A stretch of 50,469 nucleotides of DNA. Origin: Mesorhizobium denitrificans (lineage in GTDB: Bacteria > Pseudomonadota > Alphaproteobacteria > Rhizobiales > Rhizobiaceae). Location: positions 1-50,469 of the forward strand of contig NZ_QURN01000020.1 in the NCBI RefSeq assembly GCF_003403035.1. The letters run 5' to 3'. A model generated the notes under the pieces. The model was given only the letters and a program-made list of their open reading frames with translations, ran no database searches and was not told the DNA's origin. The translations under genes were made by a program, and so were the position numbers. This document shows, piece after piece, positions 15,645 through 23,600 of this stretch. The stretch's first letter is position 1, and the number at the start of each line of letters is the position of its first letter.

Positions 15645-15923
15645 ATGCCCCAGAAGAAGCACAAGCCCGAAGAGATTGTCGCGAAGCTACGCCAAGTGGA
15701 TGTTTTGCTTTCACAAGGCCGATCGGTTGGCGAAGCGGTTCGTTCGATTGGCGTGACGCAGTTTACGTACTACCGGTGGCGCAAGGAGTTCGGCGGCCTG
15801 AAGGGAGATCAGGTAAAGCGTCTCAAGGAGCTCGAGAAAGAGAACGACCGGCTGCGCAAGGCCGTGTCGGACCTGACGCTCGAGAAGCTAATCCTGAAAG
15901 AGGCTGCCTCGGGAAACTTCTGA
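15645..15923 (+). CDS. IS3-family transposase OrfA
   Basis: 92 aa, a helix-turn-helix protein (EEIVAKLRQVDVLLSQGRSV, then VTQFTYYRWRKEFGG) with a leucine-zipper-like C-terminus (RLKELEKENDRLRKAVSDL). It binds the inverted ends. The stop follows the slippery heptamer G-GGA-AAC at 15911-15917, where a -1 frameshift would produce the OrfAB transposase. Confidence 0.9.
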   Translation: MPQKKHKPEEIVAKLRQVDVLLSQGRSVGEAVRSIGVTQFTYYRWRKEFGGLKGDQVKRLKELEKENDRLRKAVSDLTLEKLILKEAASGNF

Positions 15924-16813
15924 GCCCTTCCCGCCGTCGCCGCTGCGTCGACCATGTGATGTCGAAGTTCTCTGTTTCGGAGCGCTTTGCCTGCAGGGTT
16001 CTCGGCCAGCATCGCTCGACGCAGCGCAAGAAGCCGCATGGCCGACCGGATGAAGAGGCGTTGACGGCAGACATCATCCGACTGGCCTCGCGCTACGGAC
16101 GCTATGGCTATCGCCGGATCACGGCGATGCTGCGGTCCGAGGGCTGGATGGTGAACGCCAAACGCGTTGAGCGCATCTGGCGGCGGGAGGGGCTGAAGGT
16201 TCCCCAGAAGCAACCGAAGAAAGGACGGCTCTGGTTGAATGACGGATCATGCGTCCGGCTTCGGCCCGAGTATCCCAACCATGTCTGGTCCTACGACTTC
16301 GTCGAGGGCCGGACCCACAATGGCAGGAAGTTCCGCATGCTCAACATCATTGACGAGTTCACCCGGGAATGCCTAGCGATCCGCATCGATCGTAAGCTCA
16401 ACTCGACCGACGTCATCGACGTCCTATCCGATCTGTTCATCCTGCGCGGGGTGCCCGGCCATGTTCGTTCCGACAATGGTCCGGAGTTCATTGCCAAGGC
16501 CGTGCGGGAGTGGATTGCCGCTGTCGGCGCGAAGACCGCCTTCATCGAGCCGGGAAGTCCTTGGGAGAACGGCTACTGCGAGAGCTTCAACTCGAAGCTT
16601 CGCGACGAACTGCTCAACGGTGAGATCTTCTACAGCCTCGCCGAGGCAAAGATCATCATCGAGGCTTGGCGGCGCTACTACAACACCGAGCGGCCGCACT
16701 CATCGCTCGGATACAAACCACCGGCCCCGGAGACCATTGTCTGGCCTGCACCGCCACGGCGATCGGCACCACCATCCGCCCAGGCAATGGCGGGAAAACC
16801 GATCATGCATTAA
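15924..16813 (+). CDS. IS3-family transposase OrfB (DDE domain)
   Basis: Read in the -1 frame from OrfA; the frame is open from 15776, but the OrfB-like part begins about 15924. It contains HTH_21-like sequence (YGRYGYRRITAMLRSEGW) and the rve integrase core with the DDE residues: Asp in HVWSYDFVEG, Asp in VRSDNGPEF and Glu in ENGYCESFNSKL. The C-terminus YNTERPHSSLGYKPPAPE is typical of the family. It looks intact. Confidence 0.9.
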
Positions 16814-16847
16814 GACTGAAACCGGACCACCTTAAGGGGTCAGGCCA

Positions 16848-17095
16848 TCGCGACGAACTGCTCAACGGTGAGATCTTCTACAGCCTCGCCGAGGCAAAGA
16901 TCATCATCGAGGCTTGGCGGCGCTACTACAACACCGAGCGGCCGCACTCATCGCTCGGATACAAACCACCGGCCCCGGAGACCATTGTCTGGCCTGCACC
17001 GCCACGGCGATCGGCACCACCATCCGCCCAGGCAATGGCGGGAAAACCGATCATGCATTAAGACTGAAACCGGACCACCTTAAGGGGTCAGGCCA
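16848..17095 (+). repeat. Exact tandem duplication of the IS end (248 bp)
   Basis: Bases 16600-16847, the last part of OrfB plus the right inverted end, are repeated head-to-tail at 16848-17095 with no difference that I can see. The second copy encodes the OrfB C-terminus (RDELLNGEIFYSLAEAKI) without the upstream part. Confidence 0.9.
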
Positions 17096-17320
17096 GTCGA
17101 GCGAGCAATCAGACCTCAGGCCATTACGAGAAAGAACTCACTCTTCGCCGGCAGCGACGGCGGCGGAAGGACCTGGGCAACCATCGCCACGTTGTTGCAG
17201 ACTGCAAAGATGAATAACATCGATCCGCTTGCCTGGCTCGCCCAGACCCTCGAGCGCATGGCCAATGGCTGGCCAAGCTCGGAAATTGACGCGCTCATGC
17301 CGTGGAACTACGCCGCCTGA
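17096..17320 (+). pseudogene. IS66-family TnpC fragment (C-terminus)
   Basis: The frame starts abruptly at the edge of the duplicated IS end and reads VERAIRPQAITRKNSLFAG, then SDGGGRTWATIATLLQTAK and ends EIDALMPWNYAA-stop. This is the conserved C-terminal end of IS66-family transposases. About the last 74 residues remain; the DDE core is gone. Confidence 0.85.
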
Positions 17321-17621
17321 ACGGCCTCAGCTTGCCGCTTACTTTCCGACAATGGTCGCGTCGTCCTGATGGAGAAAGCGGACAGGCCCGCTCGTCGACC
17401 ATCGCTCGCGCCGAGACTACCAATATTCCCTCGACCTCGGTGGAACGCTCGACAACCAATCCGGCCGGGATCAGGGTAAGCACCCGGTGAGGCCAGACCG
17501 GATGGTTACGGATCAGAGACGACAAACGCAATCTGTCCGCCATGGTGCTGATTCCCCTCAGAAAACAGCACCACCTCGCCAGCCAAATTCATCGAATGTG
17601 AGTCAGACCCCATTTTCAGAG
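17321..17621 (-). pseudogene. ISL3-family transposase N-terminal remnant
   Basis: On the minus strand an ATG at 17543 starts MADRLRLSSLI, and LIPAGLVVERSTEVEG with a degraded Cys-containing segment (ACPLSPSGRRDHCRKVSG) follows, as in the zinc-binding N-terminus of ISL3-type transposases. About 12 residues (RNHPVWPHRVLT) appear inserted between the two parts. The 3' end is cut by the IS66 fragment. The outer end near 17600-17621 (GGTCTCTGAAAATGGGGTCT on the minus strand) looks like the element's terminus, 9 bp from the next gene's stop. Confidence 0.6.
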
Positions 17622-17629
17622 ACCAAGCG

Positions 17630-18460
17630 TCAGTTGGAAACGTTTGATCGTGAATTGCGCCAAGCCAATGCTGCCTGGAGCCCCTGCTCACTACGTATTC
17701 GGTTGAAGGTATCGCCTTCAGGCCCGCCGCTAGATTCGATAAAAATGTCCAGTTCCAACGATTGCAGTAACGCCTGCCTCAGTCCCATTATCTCGTAAGT
17801 TCTATTGATAGCTTTCTTCGTGAACATCACCGACGATGAAGCCGCTGATGCTATCTTGGTTGCTGTGGCAATCGCACTATTCAGCACCTCGTCGTTCGGA
17901 GTAACGCTATTGACGATCCCCAACTGCAAAGCCCTAATCGCAGTAAGACGATCCTCTCCAGTTAGAAGAAGCTCTTTCGCTTGTTTTGGTCCCGTAATCC
18001 ATGGGAGTAGCATCGCTACGATACCCGAGCCAAACCGAACTTCCGGCTCGCCCATTAGTGTTGATTCAGCTGCAATGGAAATATCGCAAGCCAGGGCCAG
18101 TTCAAACGCCCCACCGATGCAATGACCGTGGACCGCGGCTATCGTCGGTTTAGGACTATCCCAGAAACGAAGAATTAGATCGAGATCGGCTTCGAGCACA
18201 GATCTCCATCGAATAGGATCCATGGGGCCTCGTTCGGCGGCGGCTTTGAGATCAAAACCCGCCGAGAATGCACGTCCCTCGCCAGAAACGATTGCAACTT
18301 TGATAGCGTCGTCACTGTCTACTCGATCCATTGCGAGATTGAGTTCGCTGACCATTTCCGGATTGATAGCGTTCAATGAGCGAGGGCGATTGAGCGTGAT
18401 GAACGCAATTCCGTCGGATACCTTGAAGTTAATGGTAGAAAAATCGACATCTTTAGTCAT
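17630..18460 (-). CDS. Enoyl-CoA hydratase/isomerase (crotonase family)
   Basis: 276 aa from the ATG at 18460 (MTKDVDFSTINFKV); in-frame starts at 18484 and further upstream would overlap the preceding gene's end. Crotonase motifs are present: GEGRAFSAGFDLKA and HGHCIGGAFELALACD, the two oxyanion-hole loops. Family members hydrate, isomerise or hydrolyse acyl-CoA intermediates. Here it is last in a nine-gene operon with acyl-CoA synthetase, acyl-CoA dehydrogenase and an AcuI-type reductase, so it probably handles an enoyl-CoA such as acryloyl-CoA or a substituted version. The exact substrate cannot be read from sequence. Confidence 0.88.
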   Translation of the reverse strand: MTKDVDFSTINFKVSDGIAFITLNRPRSLNAINPEMVSELNLAMDRVDSDDAIKVAIVSGEGRAFSAGFDLKAAAERGPMDPIRWRSVLEADLDLILRFWDSPKPTIAAVHGHCIGGAFELALACDISIAAESTLMGEPEVRFGSGIVAMLLPWITGPKQAKELLLTGEDRLTAIRALQLGIVNSVTPNDEVLNSAIATATKIASAASSSVMFTKKAINRTYEIMGLRQALLQSLELDIFIESSGGPEGDTFNRIRSEQGLQAALAWRNSRSNVSN

Positions 18461-18534
18461 TTCAGCAAGAAATCCATTCGCCATGGCAGAAGCCGGGTCA
18501 TGATAAACCCGGCTCCACGATTTATTTTGAAACA

Positions 18535-19596
18535 TCAACCAAGCTGGAACTTTTGCCACTCGGCTTCGTATTTTATCACATACGCGGACACTTCAGCATC
18601 GTTTTGAATAACTGCATCCTTTATGTTGTCAGGATGGGTAACAATAAACTTTGCCTGCTCCGAGGTTGCCCTTGCGGAAACATCTTCAAGAATAGGACCG
18701 TAAGTCCCAACCGGAAGCAGCCGCTCTTGTGAGCTAGGAGACACGGCGTAACTGATTAGCTCCATCGCTAGGTCACGGTTGGGCGTCCCCTTTGGCACTA
18801 CAAAGGCGTTGCCCCAGGCAATAGCATCCTTGAAAGTCATCGCAACTGGCGCACCCTCATGGATTGCAGCAGCCACTCGCCCACTCCACGCCATGGCCAT
18901 TGCAACCTCGCCAGTCGACAACAATTGGGGCGGCTGAGCTCCTGCTGTCCACCAAACAGACACGTGTGGCTTGATCTCTTTGAGTTTGGCAAAGGCCAGC
19001 TTCATTTTCTCTTCTGTAGCCGGATAAATCTCTTCTTTGGAGACACCCGCTGCGCGAAGAGCAGCTTCGTAGTTATACCAGAGCCTCGAATAGAGGCTTC
19101 GTGGGCCAGGGAAGTCCTTAACATTCCAAAAATCTGCCCACGATTCCGGGCGCGATCCCTCTGGGAACGCATCAGTGTTGTAAGCGATTACCGACGCACC
19201 TGTGGTGGTATAGACGCCGTATTCGGTTCGCCAATACGGAGCCACATGATCAGCCTTCACAATGGAGTAGTCGACCGGCTCCAGCAGATTGGTATCTTTT
19301 CCCGTATAGATAAAATATCCACCTACGGTGACAACATCCCAGTCAACCGCATTGGCTTCAACCATTGCCTTCAGCTTCGCGTAGTTTGTGGGAGAGACAT
19401 TGGCGATCTCGATGCCTTTCTCCTTGGCAAACGGGTCAACAAACGCCATCTTCTCGACTTCTGAGAGCGCACCACCCCACGAGCAGAACGTAAAGGGGCG
19501 GCCTTGCGCCCAACTGCGCTTACCGATCGCACTACCGAATGCTGAAGCCGCGCCCAGCACTGCACCAGCATGCAAAACGTTTCGACGTGTAATCAT
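18535..19596 (-). CDS. ABC transporter substrate-binding protein, PotD-like
   Basis: 353 aa with a twin-arginine-type signal (MITRRNVLHAGAVLGAASAF, then WAQG), then a periplasmic binding fold of the spermidine/putrescine class (RPFTFCSWGGALSEVEK, SVIAYNTDAFPEGSRPESWADFWN, PNRDLAMELISYAVSP). The class binds polyamines and other small cationic or zwitterionic compounds. The ligand is unknown. It is encoded after its ATPase and permeases in the same operon, and the metabolic neighbours suggest an organic acid with a positively charged group. Confidence 0.9.
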   Translation of the reverse strand: MITRRNVLHAGAVLGAASAFGSAIGKRSWAQGRPFTFCSWGGALSEVEKMAFVDPFAKEKGIEIANVSPTNYAKLKAMVEANAVDWDVVTVGGYFIYTGKDTNLLEPVDYSIVKADHVAPYWRTEYGVYTTTGASVIAYNTDAFPEGSRPESWADFWNVKDFPGPRSLYSRLWYNYEAALRAAGVSKEEIYPATEEKMKLAFAKLKEIKPHVSVWWTAGAQPPQLLSTGEVAMAMAWSGRVAAAIHEGAPVAMTFKDAIAWGNAFVVPKGTPNRDLAMELISYAVSPSSQERLLPVGTYGPILEDVSARATSEQAKFIVTHPDNIKDAVIQNDAEVSAYVIKYEAEWQKFQLG

Positions 19597-19673
19597 TCAA
19601 CTTCTCCCATTTATACTGACTCGCGATCACCAACACCTTTTTGGGGCCTGACATTCGCTCCTATTGCAAAATG

Positions 19674-20750
19674 CTAGCTAGAAAGAACCCGCGCATCGGC
19701 GCCACGCCACCTAACTTCGATTCGGTCTCCAACGTCAGCCGGACTAGCGGACATCGATCGCATCCAGAGTTCTTTGCCGCAATCCAACGTGACGCGCCTA
19801 GCCGTTAGCTCACCCAGGTACACAACCTCAGCGACCCTCCCCGCCAAGCCGGGCTGGCCCCTTTCAGCGATCTGCAGCCTTTCCGGCCTAACAAGAAGAG
19901 ATGCAGCCCCAGTGACCGAAGTGTTACCAGCAGAGGCCGACCAAACACCGTCAGATCCGTCGATGGTAAATGAGATCTGGCCGTCTTTCTCACCAAGTAC
20001 GAATACTGGAAGAATATTCGACTCTCCGAGAAACCTCGCTACGAAAGTGTTCTTTGGTGTTGCGTAAAGCTCGTGAGGCGTTCCGATCTGCTCAATACGG
20101 CCCTGACTCATTATAGCCACACGATCAGACATCACCATAGCCTCTTCTTGATCATGCGTTACAGAGATGGTTGTACGCGGTGCGGCTAGATGAAGTCGCC
20201 GAATCTCCAACTGCACATGCTTTCGCAACTGGCGGTCAAGCGCCCCCAATGGTTCGTCCATCAGGAGAACGTCCGGCTGAATGACCATAGCCCGCGCCAA
20301 GGCCACTCGTTGCTGTTGACCACCCGACAACTGTTGGATTGCTCGACCAGCGTAGCCGCCCAGCTGAACCATGTTTAGCGCTTTGGTGACGAGAGCTTCA
20401 ACCTGAGCCTTCGGATACTTACGAACCTTCAGACCGTATGCGACGTTCTCTCCAACATTGAGATTGGGAAATAGAGCATAGTTCTGAAACACCATGCCGA
20501 TGTTTCGATCTCTAGGCGGAACGTGAGTAACGTCGCGCTCACCGAGCAGAACCTGCCCGGTATCCGGGCTTAGAAAACCAGCCGCGATATTTAACAGGGT
20601 CGTCTTTCCGGAGCCACTTGGTCCGAGAAGCGTGAGAAACTCGCCTGAACGAATATCTAACGAGATCGGATCCAGTGCGCGAACAGAACCAAAGTCCTTT
20701 CCCACGTTTCTAAAGCTAACCTGAACTCCGCTTTCTGCACTTTTGGCCAT
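19674..20750 (-). CDS. ABC transporter ATP-binding protein, PotA-like
   Basis: 358 aa with Walker A GPSGSGKTT, Q-loop MVFQNYALFPNLNV, signature LSGGQQQR, Walker B LLMDEPLGALD and switch His in SVTHDQEEA. A TOBE-type C-terminal domain follows (SLLVRPERLQIAERG), typical of PotA/FbpC/UgpC proteins. It energises import by the two permeases just upstream; its start is 1 bp after the preceding stop. All motifs intact. Confidence 0.93.
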   Translation of the reverse strand: MAKSAESGVQVSFRNVGKDFGSVRALDPISLDIRSGEFLTLLGPSGSGKTTLLNIAAGFLSPDTGQVLLGERDVTHVPPRDRNIGMVFQNYALFPNLNVGENVAYGLKVRKYPKAQVEALVTKALNMVQLGGYAGRAIQQLSGGQQQRVALARAMVIQPDVLLMDEPLGALDRQLRKHVQLEIRRLHLAAPRTTISVTHDQEEAMVMSDRVAIMSQGRIEQIGTPHELYATPKNTFVARFLGESNILPVFVLGEKDGQISFTIDGSDGVWSASAGNTSVTGAASLLVRPERLQIAERGQPGLAGRVAEVVYLGELTARRVTLDCGKELWMRSMSASPADVGDRIEVRWRGADARVLSS

Positions 20751-20751
20751 T

Positions 20752-21555
20752 TTACACCTGCGCCTCTTTGCCTGGGGCTGCCCGGAAACGAAGCATTTGT
20801 ACCGCTACGAATAGAATCACGGTAAGAACTAGAATTATTGTTGATCCAGCGGCGGAGACTGGCGTGAATTCCACCCTAATCTGCTCCCACAATTTCACTG
20901 GAAGTGTCTTCGCGCCATATCCCGAAATGAATATTGAGACGATCACTTCGTCGAACGATGTAACGAAGGCGAAGGCGGCACCACCAGCAAGGCCAGGCTT
21001 TATTGCTGGCAGGGTTACGGTCCTAAACACTTGCCAGCCACTCGCCCCAAGACCAGCCGCAGCGCGCAAGAGACTTGGATCGAGCCTCCGCAGTGAGACA
21101 CCAACGTTGATTACCACGAATGGCAAACACAGAAGCGAATGGCCGAGCGCCAACCCGAGAACGGTTCCGTACAGTCCAACTTGTCTGCTCACATAGTATA
21201 TAGCTATTGAGATCATTATCGCTGGCACAATGATGGGAGCCATTAGCAGACCAGTTAAGAGCATTCTCGTCGTCGCTCCGACTCTAGTAAGTCCTACTGC
21301 AATCATTGTCCCGACAATGACCGTAAAGATGCACGCTATCGTCGCCACCTTGATGCTGTTCAGCATCGACGAAACCCATCCGGCGTCTGCGAAGAATGCC
21401 TCATACCACCTAAACGAATAGCTCTCAGGCGGTATCTTCACAAACGATTGGTCACTCAGCGATGCTGGAACTACCGCAAATATTGGTAACAACAGGAAGG
21501 CCAGAACAAGTGCGCCAACTATATGACTTATCGTTTTTACAAGCGAACTGTTCAT
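20752..21555 (-). CDS. ABC transporter permease, PotC-like
   Basis: 267 aa from the ATG at 21555 (MNSSLVKTISHIVGALVLAF), which overlaps the preceding permease gene by 4 bp (ATGA). It has about six membrane segments and the EAA loop that contacts the ATPase (RAAAGLGASGWQVFRTVTLPAIKPG). An open frame reaches upstream to 21660 but lies within the other permease gene. Inner-membrane component of the polyamine-class importer. Confidence 0.92.
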   Translation of the reverse strand: MNSSLVKTISHIVGALVLAFLLLPIFAVVPASLSDQSFVKIPPESYSFRWYEAFFADAGWVSSMLNSIKVATIACIFTVIVGTMIAVGLTRVGATTRMLLTGLLMAPIIVPAIMISIAIYYVSRQVGLYGTVLGLALGHSLLCLPFVVINVGVSLRRLDPSLLRAAAGLGASGWQVFRTVTLPAIKPGLAGGAAFAFVTSFDEVIVSIFISGYGAKTLPVKLWEQIRVEFTPVSAAGSTIILVLTVILFVAVQMLRFRAAPGKEAQV

Positions 21556-22424
21556 CTCATCCCAACCAACGAACCGAGTGATAAGAATTTTGAAGCCAGA
21601 GCTAGGATGCCCAGAACCAGTCCCAGCAGAATGAACGAAGCCGCCGCAGCCAACGGCCACACAAGTCGCTCATTGACGAAATTGTCGATCAGCATCGCCG
21701 CTGTAAGATTCTGCAATCCACCGAGAAGAGTTGGGGTAATGTAAAAGCCTAACGCTAAGAGCAATACAAATGCCCCACCAGCCAGCACTCCCGGCATGGT
21801 CAACGGAAGATAGACACGAAGAAACGTTGTCGTTCCGCGTGCGCCCAGACCTTCACTAGCCTGCAAAAGACGATTGTCTACGCGCAGCATCGATGAATAC
21901 ATCGGGAATATTGCATATGGAAGCAAGACATGAACCATGCCAAGATATACGGAAAAGTTGTTGAACAACATATTGATCGGTGAGGTTGTGATTCCCGAAT
22001 ACATCAGGAAACTGTTTATTGGACCATTTCGCTCGAGTAGAAGCATCCAGCTAAACGTCCGAACCAAAACACTGATCCAAAACGGTACAAGAACACAATA
22101 CAGCGCGACAGAAAACCAAAACCCTCGAAGCTTTGTAAGCAGATATGCCGTCGGATAAGCAAGAACGACGCATATAATTGTCACTATGCAGGCAAGCACC
22201 ATCGTGTTGACAAATACACGTCGAAACACCGAGCTTCCTATCAGCTCAGCATAAGAGGCAAGCGGGCCTGCCTCCGAACTGAGACTGAGCGCAAATAGCT
22301 GTCCGAGCGGAATGAGAAACCAGGAGGCAATAAAGACCAGGGCTGGGAGAATGAGGAAGAGTGTCCCCCAATTCTCCCTGGACGTGAGAGTAGTCCCAGA
22401 TGTTTGACGGAGCGTGTGGACCAT
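21552..22424 (-). CDS. ABC transporter permease, PotB-like
   Basis: 290 aa, six predicted membrane segments and the EAA motif (QASEGLGARGTTTFLRVYLP). It pairs with the PotC-like permease encoded directly downstream with a 4-bp overlap. It begins 10 bp after the acyl-CoA dehydrogenase gene, linking transport and catabolism in one operon. Confidence 0.92.
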   Translation of the reverse strand: MVHTLRQTSGTTLTSRENWGTLFLILPALVFIASWFLIPLGQLFALSLSSEAGPLASYAELIGSSVFRRVFVNTMVLACIVTIICVVLAYPTAYLLTKLRGFWFSVALYCVLVPFWISVLVRTFSWMLLLERNGPINSFLMYSGITTSPINMLFNNFSVYLGMVHVLLPYAIFPMYSSMLRVDNRLLQASEGLGARGTTTFLRVYLPLTMPGVLAGGAFVLLLALGFYITPTLLGGLQNLTAAMLIDNFVNERLVWPLAAAASFILLGLVLGILALASKFLSLGSLVGMR

Positions 22425-22433
22425 TTTTCGCTG

Positions 22434-23600
22434 CTACCACCCCGTATAGATGTCTAAGCCACGCTTGCGAATTTGACCTCCGATGATTGATCGCTGGATC
22501 TCAGAGGTTCCCTCCCAAATTCGGTCAACGCGAATATCTCTGTAGAGCCGTTCGACCGGATTTTCTCGCATGTAGCCACGTCCTCCCAATATCTGCAGAG
22601 CCGTGTCGATCACTCTCCCCGCCGCTTCGGAACAGAACAATTTGGCTGCGCTAGCCCGTGCGTGAATTAGTTTTCGGTCATCCACGTGATCGATTTCCCA
22701 AGCGATACGATACGCCATGGACTTTGCCGCCATAATCGTCACAGCCATGTCCGCGATCATGAATTCGATAGCCTGGAAGTCCCATATCGGCCGATTGAAT
22801 TGGATTCGGTTTCGCGCGTAGCTCTCCGCCTCTTCCGCCGCGCGCGTTGCCGCACCGATGCAGTGGGCTGCGATTTGGAGCCGTGCCTCGACGAACCAAT
22901 CTTTGGTCAGGTCATATCCCTGCCCCGGCTGGCCCAACATCGAATCCGCGCTCAGCGCAACGTCTTCGAAAATGACCTCTGCGTGGTCGTGCGCGTAGTT
23001 GTGCATGAATTGCGGAGAACGAATATGTCTCACTCCGCTTTGGGCTTTGTCGACAATGAACAAGGTCGGCAGTGCCGGATCCCCGTTGAGATGCGCATGG
23101 ACAATTACAAAATCAGATGCGTTCCAATTCGTGACAAACCATTTTTCGCCGTTGAGCCGATAACCGCCCTCGCAACGCGCAGCGCTAGTCGTTACAGCCC
23201 CTGCGTCGGACCCCGCACCAGGCTCTGTAATGGCAAAAGCCCCTCGCCTTTCTCCGCGACAGCTAGGTGCCAGATATAAGCGCCTTTGCTCCACGGTACC
23301 AAATTTCAGCGAAACGGGCGGCTGCCAAACCACAGTCCAAAGGCCGTTCGTTGCCCGACCAATTTGTTCATTGATCAACAGTTGCTCAAAAACAGTAAAG
23401 CCTTGGCCACCTTCTTCAACGCTGTGATTGATAGACCCCAGTCCAGCAGAGCGTACTTCCTGCCGAATCTTTGCTCTGTGTTCCTCAGGAAGCTCGCCAT
23501 GTTGGTCAACGATCAGCTCCATTGGAGCCAACACGCCTTCAAAGAAGTCGCGGCCACGCCGCTGGAGTTCTTTATGACGTTCGTTCAAGGAGAGATCCAT
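22434..23600 (-). CDS. Acyl-CoA dehydrogenase family protein
   Basis: 388 aa from the ATG at 23600, which overlaps the previous stop (TGATG). Family features: FAD-binding loop AFAITEPGAGSDAGAV, KWFVTN, the C-terminal helical domain, LQILGGRGYMRENPVERLYRDIR and the catalytic Glu in RIWEGTSEIQR. The usual reaction is FAD-dependent alpha,beta-desaturation of an acyl-CoA; some members act on betaine-type thioesters. Length fits ordinary short-chain enzymes, and it is much shorter than DmdC (about 580 aa). With the CoA ligase directly upstream, the substrate is probably that ligase's product. Confidence 0.92.
   Translation of the reverse strand: MDLSLNERHKELQRRGRDFFEGVLAPMELIVDQHGELPEEHRAKIRQEVRSAGLGSINHSVEEGGQGFTVFEQLLINEQIGRATNGLWTVVWQPPVSLKFGTVEQRRLYLAPSCRGERRGAFAITEPGAGSDAGAVTTSAARCEGGYRLNGEKWFVTNWNASDFVIVHAHLNGDPALPTLFIVDKAQSGVRHIRSPQFMHNYAHDHAEVIFEDVALSADSMLGQPGQGYDLTKDWFVEARLQIAAHCIGAATRAAEEAESYARNRIQFNRPIWDFQAIEFMIADMAVTIMAAKSMAYRIAWEIDHVDDRKLIHARASAAKLFCSEAAGRVIDTALQILGGRGYMRENPVERLYRDIRVDRIWEGTSEIQRSIIGGQIRKRGLDIYTGW

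Larger units (their letters stand above)
15580..16847 (+). mobile_element. IS3-family insertion sequence, copy A
   Basis: About 1268 bp bounded by imperfect inverted ends (left TGGTCTGCCCCCTGAAAAG; right, read inwards, TGGCCTGACCCCTTAAGG). It carries overlapping orfA and orfB with a GGGAAAC slip site. No target duplication is visible (left flank CCAA, right side continues into a repeat of its own end), so its ends have been rearranged. It is related to, but not identical with, the element at 30117. Confidence 0.85.

Noticed and set aside
22434-23600. Acyl-CoA dehydrogenase as DmdC of the DMSP demethylation pathway
   Set aside because: The protein has 388 aa, while DmdC is far longer, and no DmdA or DmdB is present in the operon.
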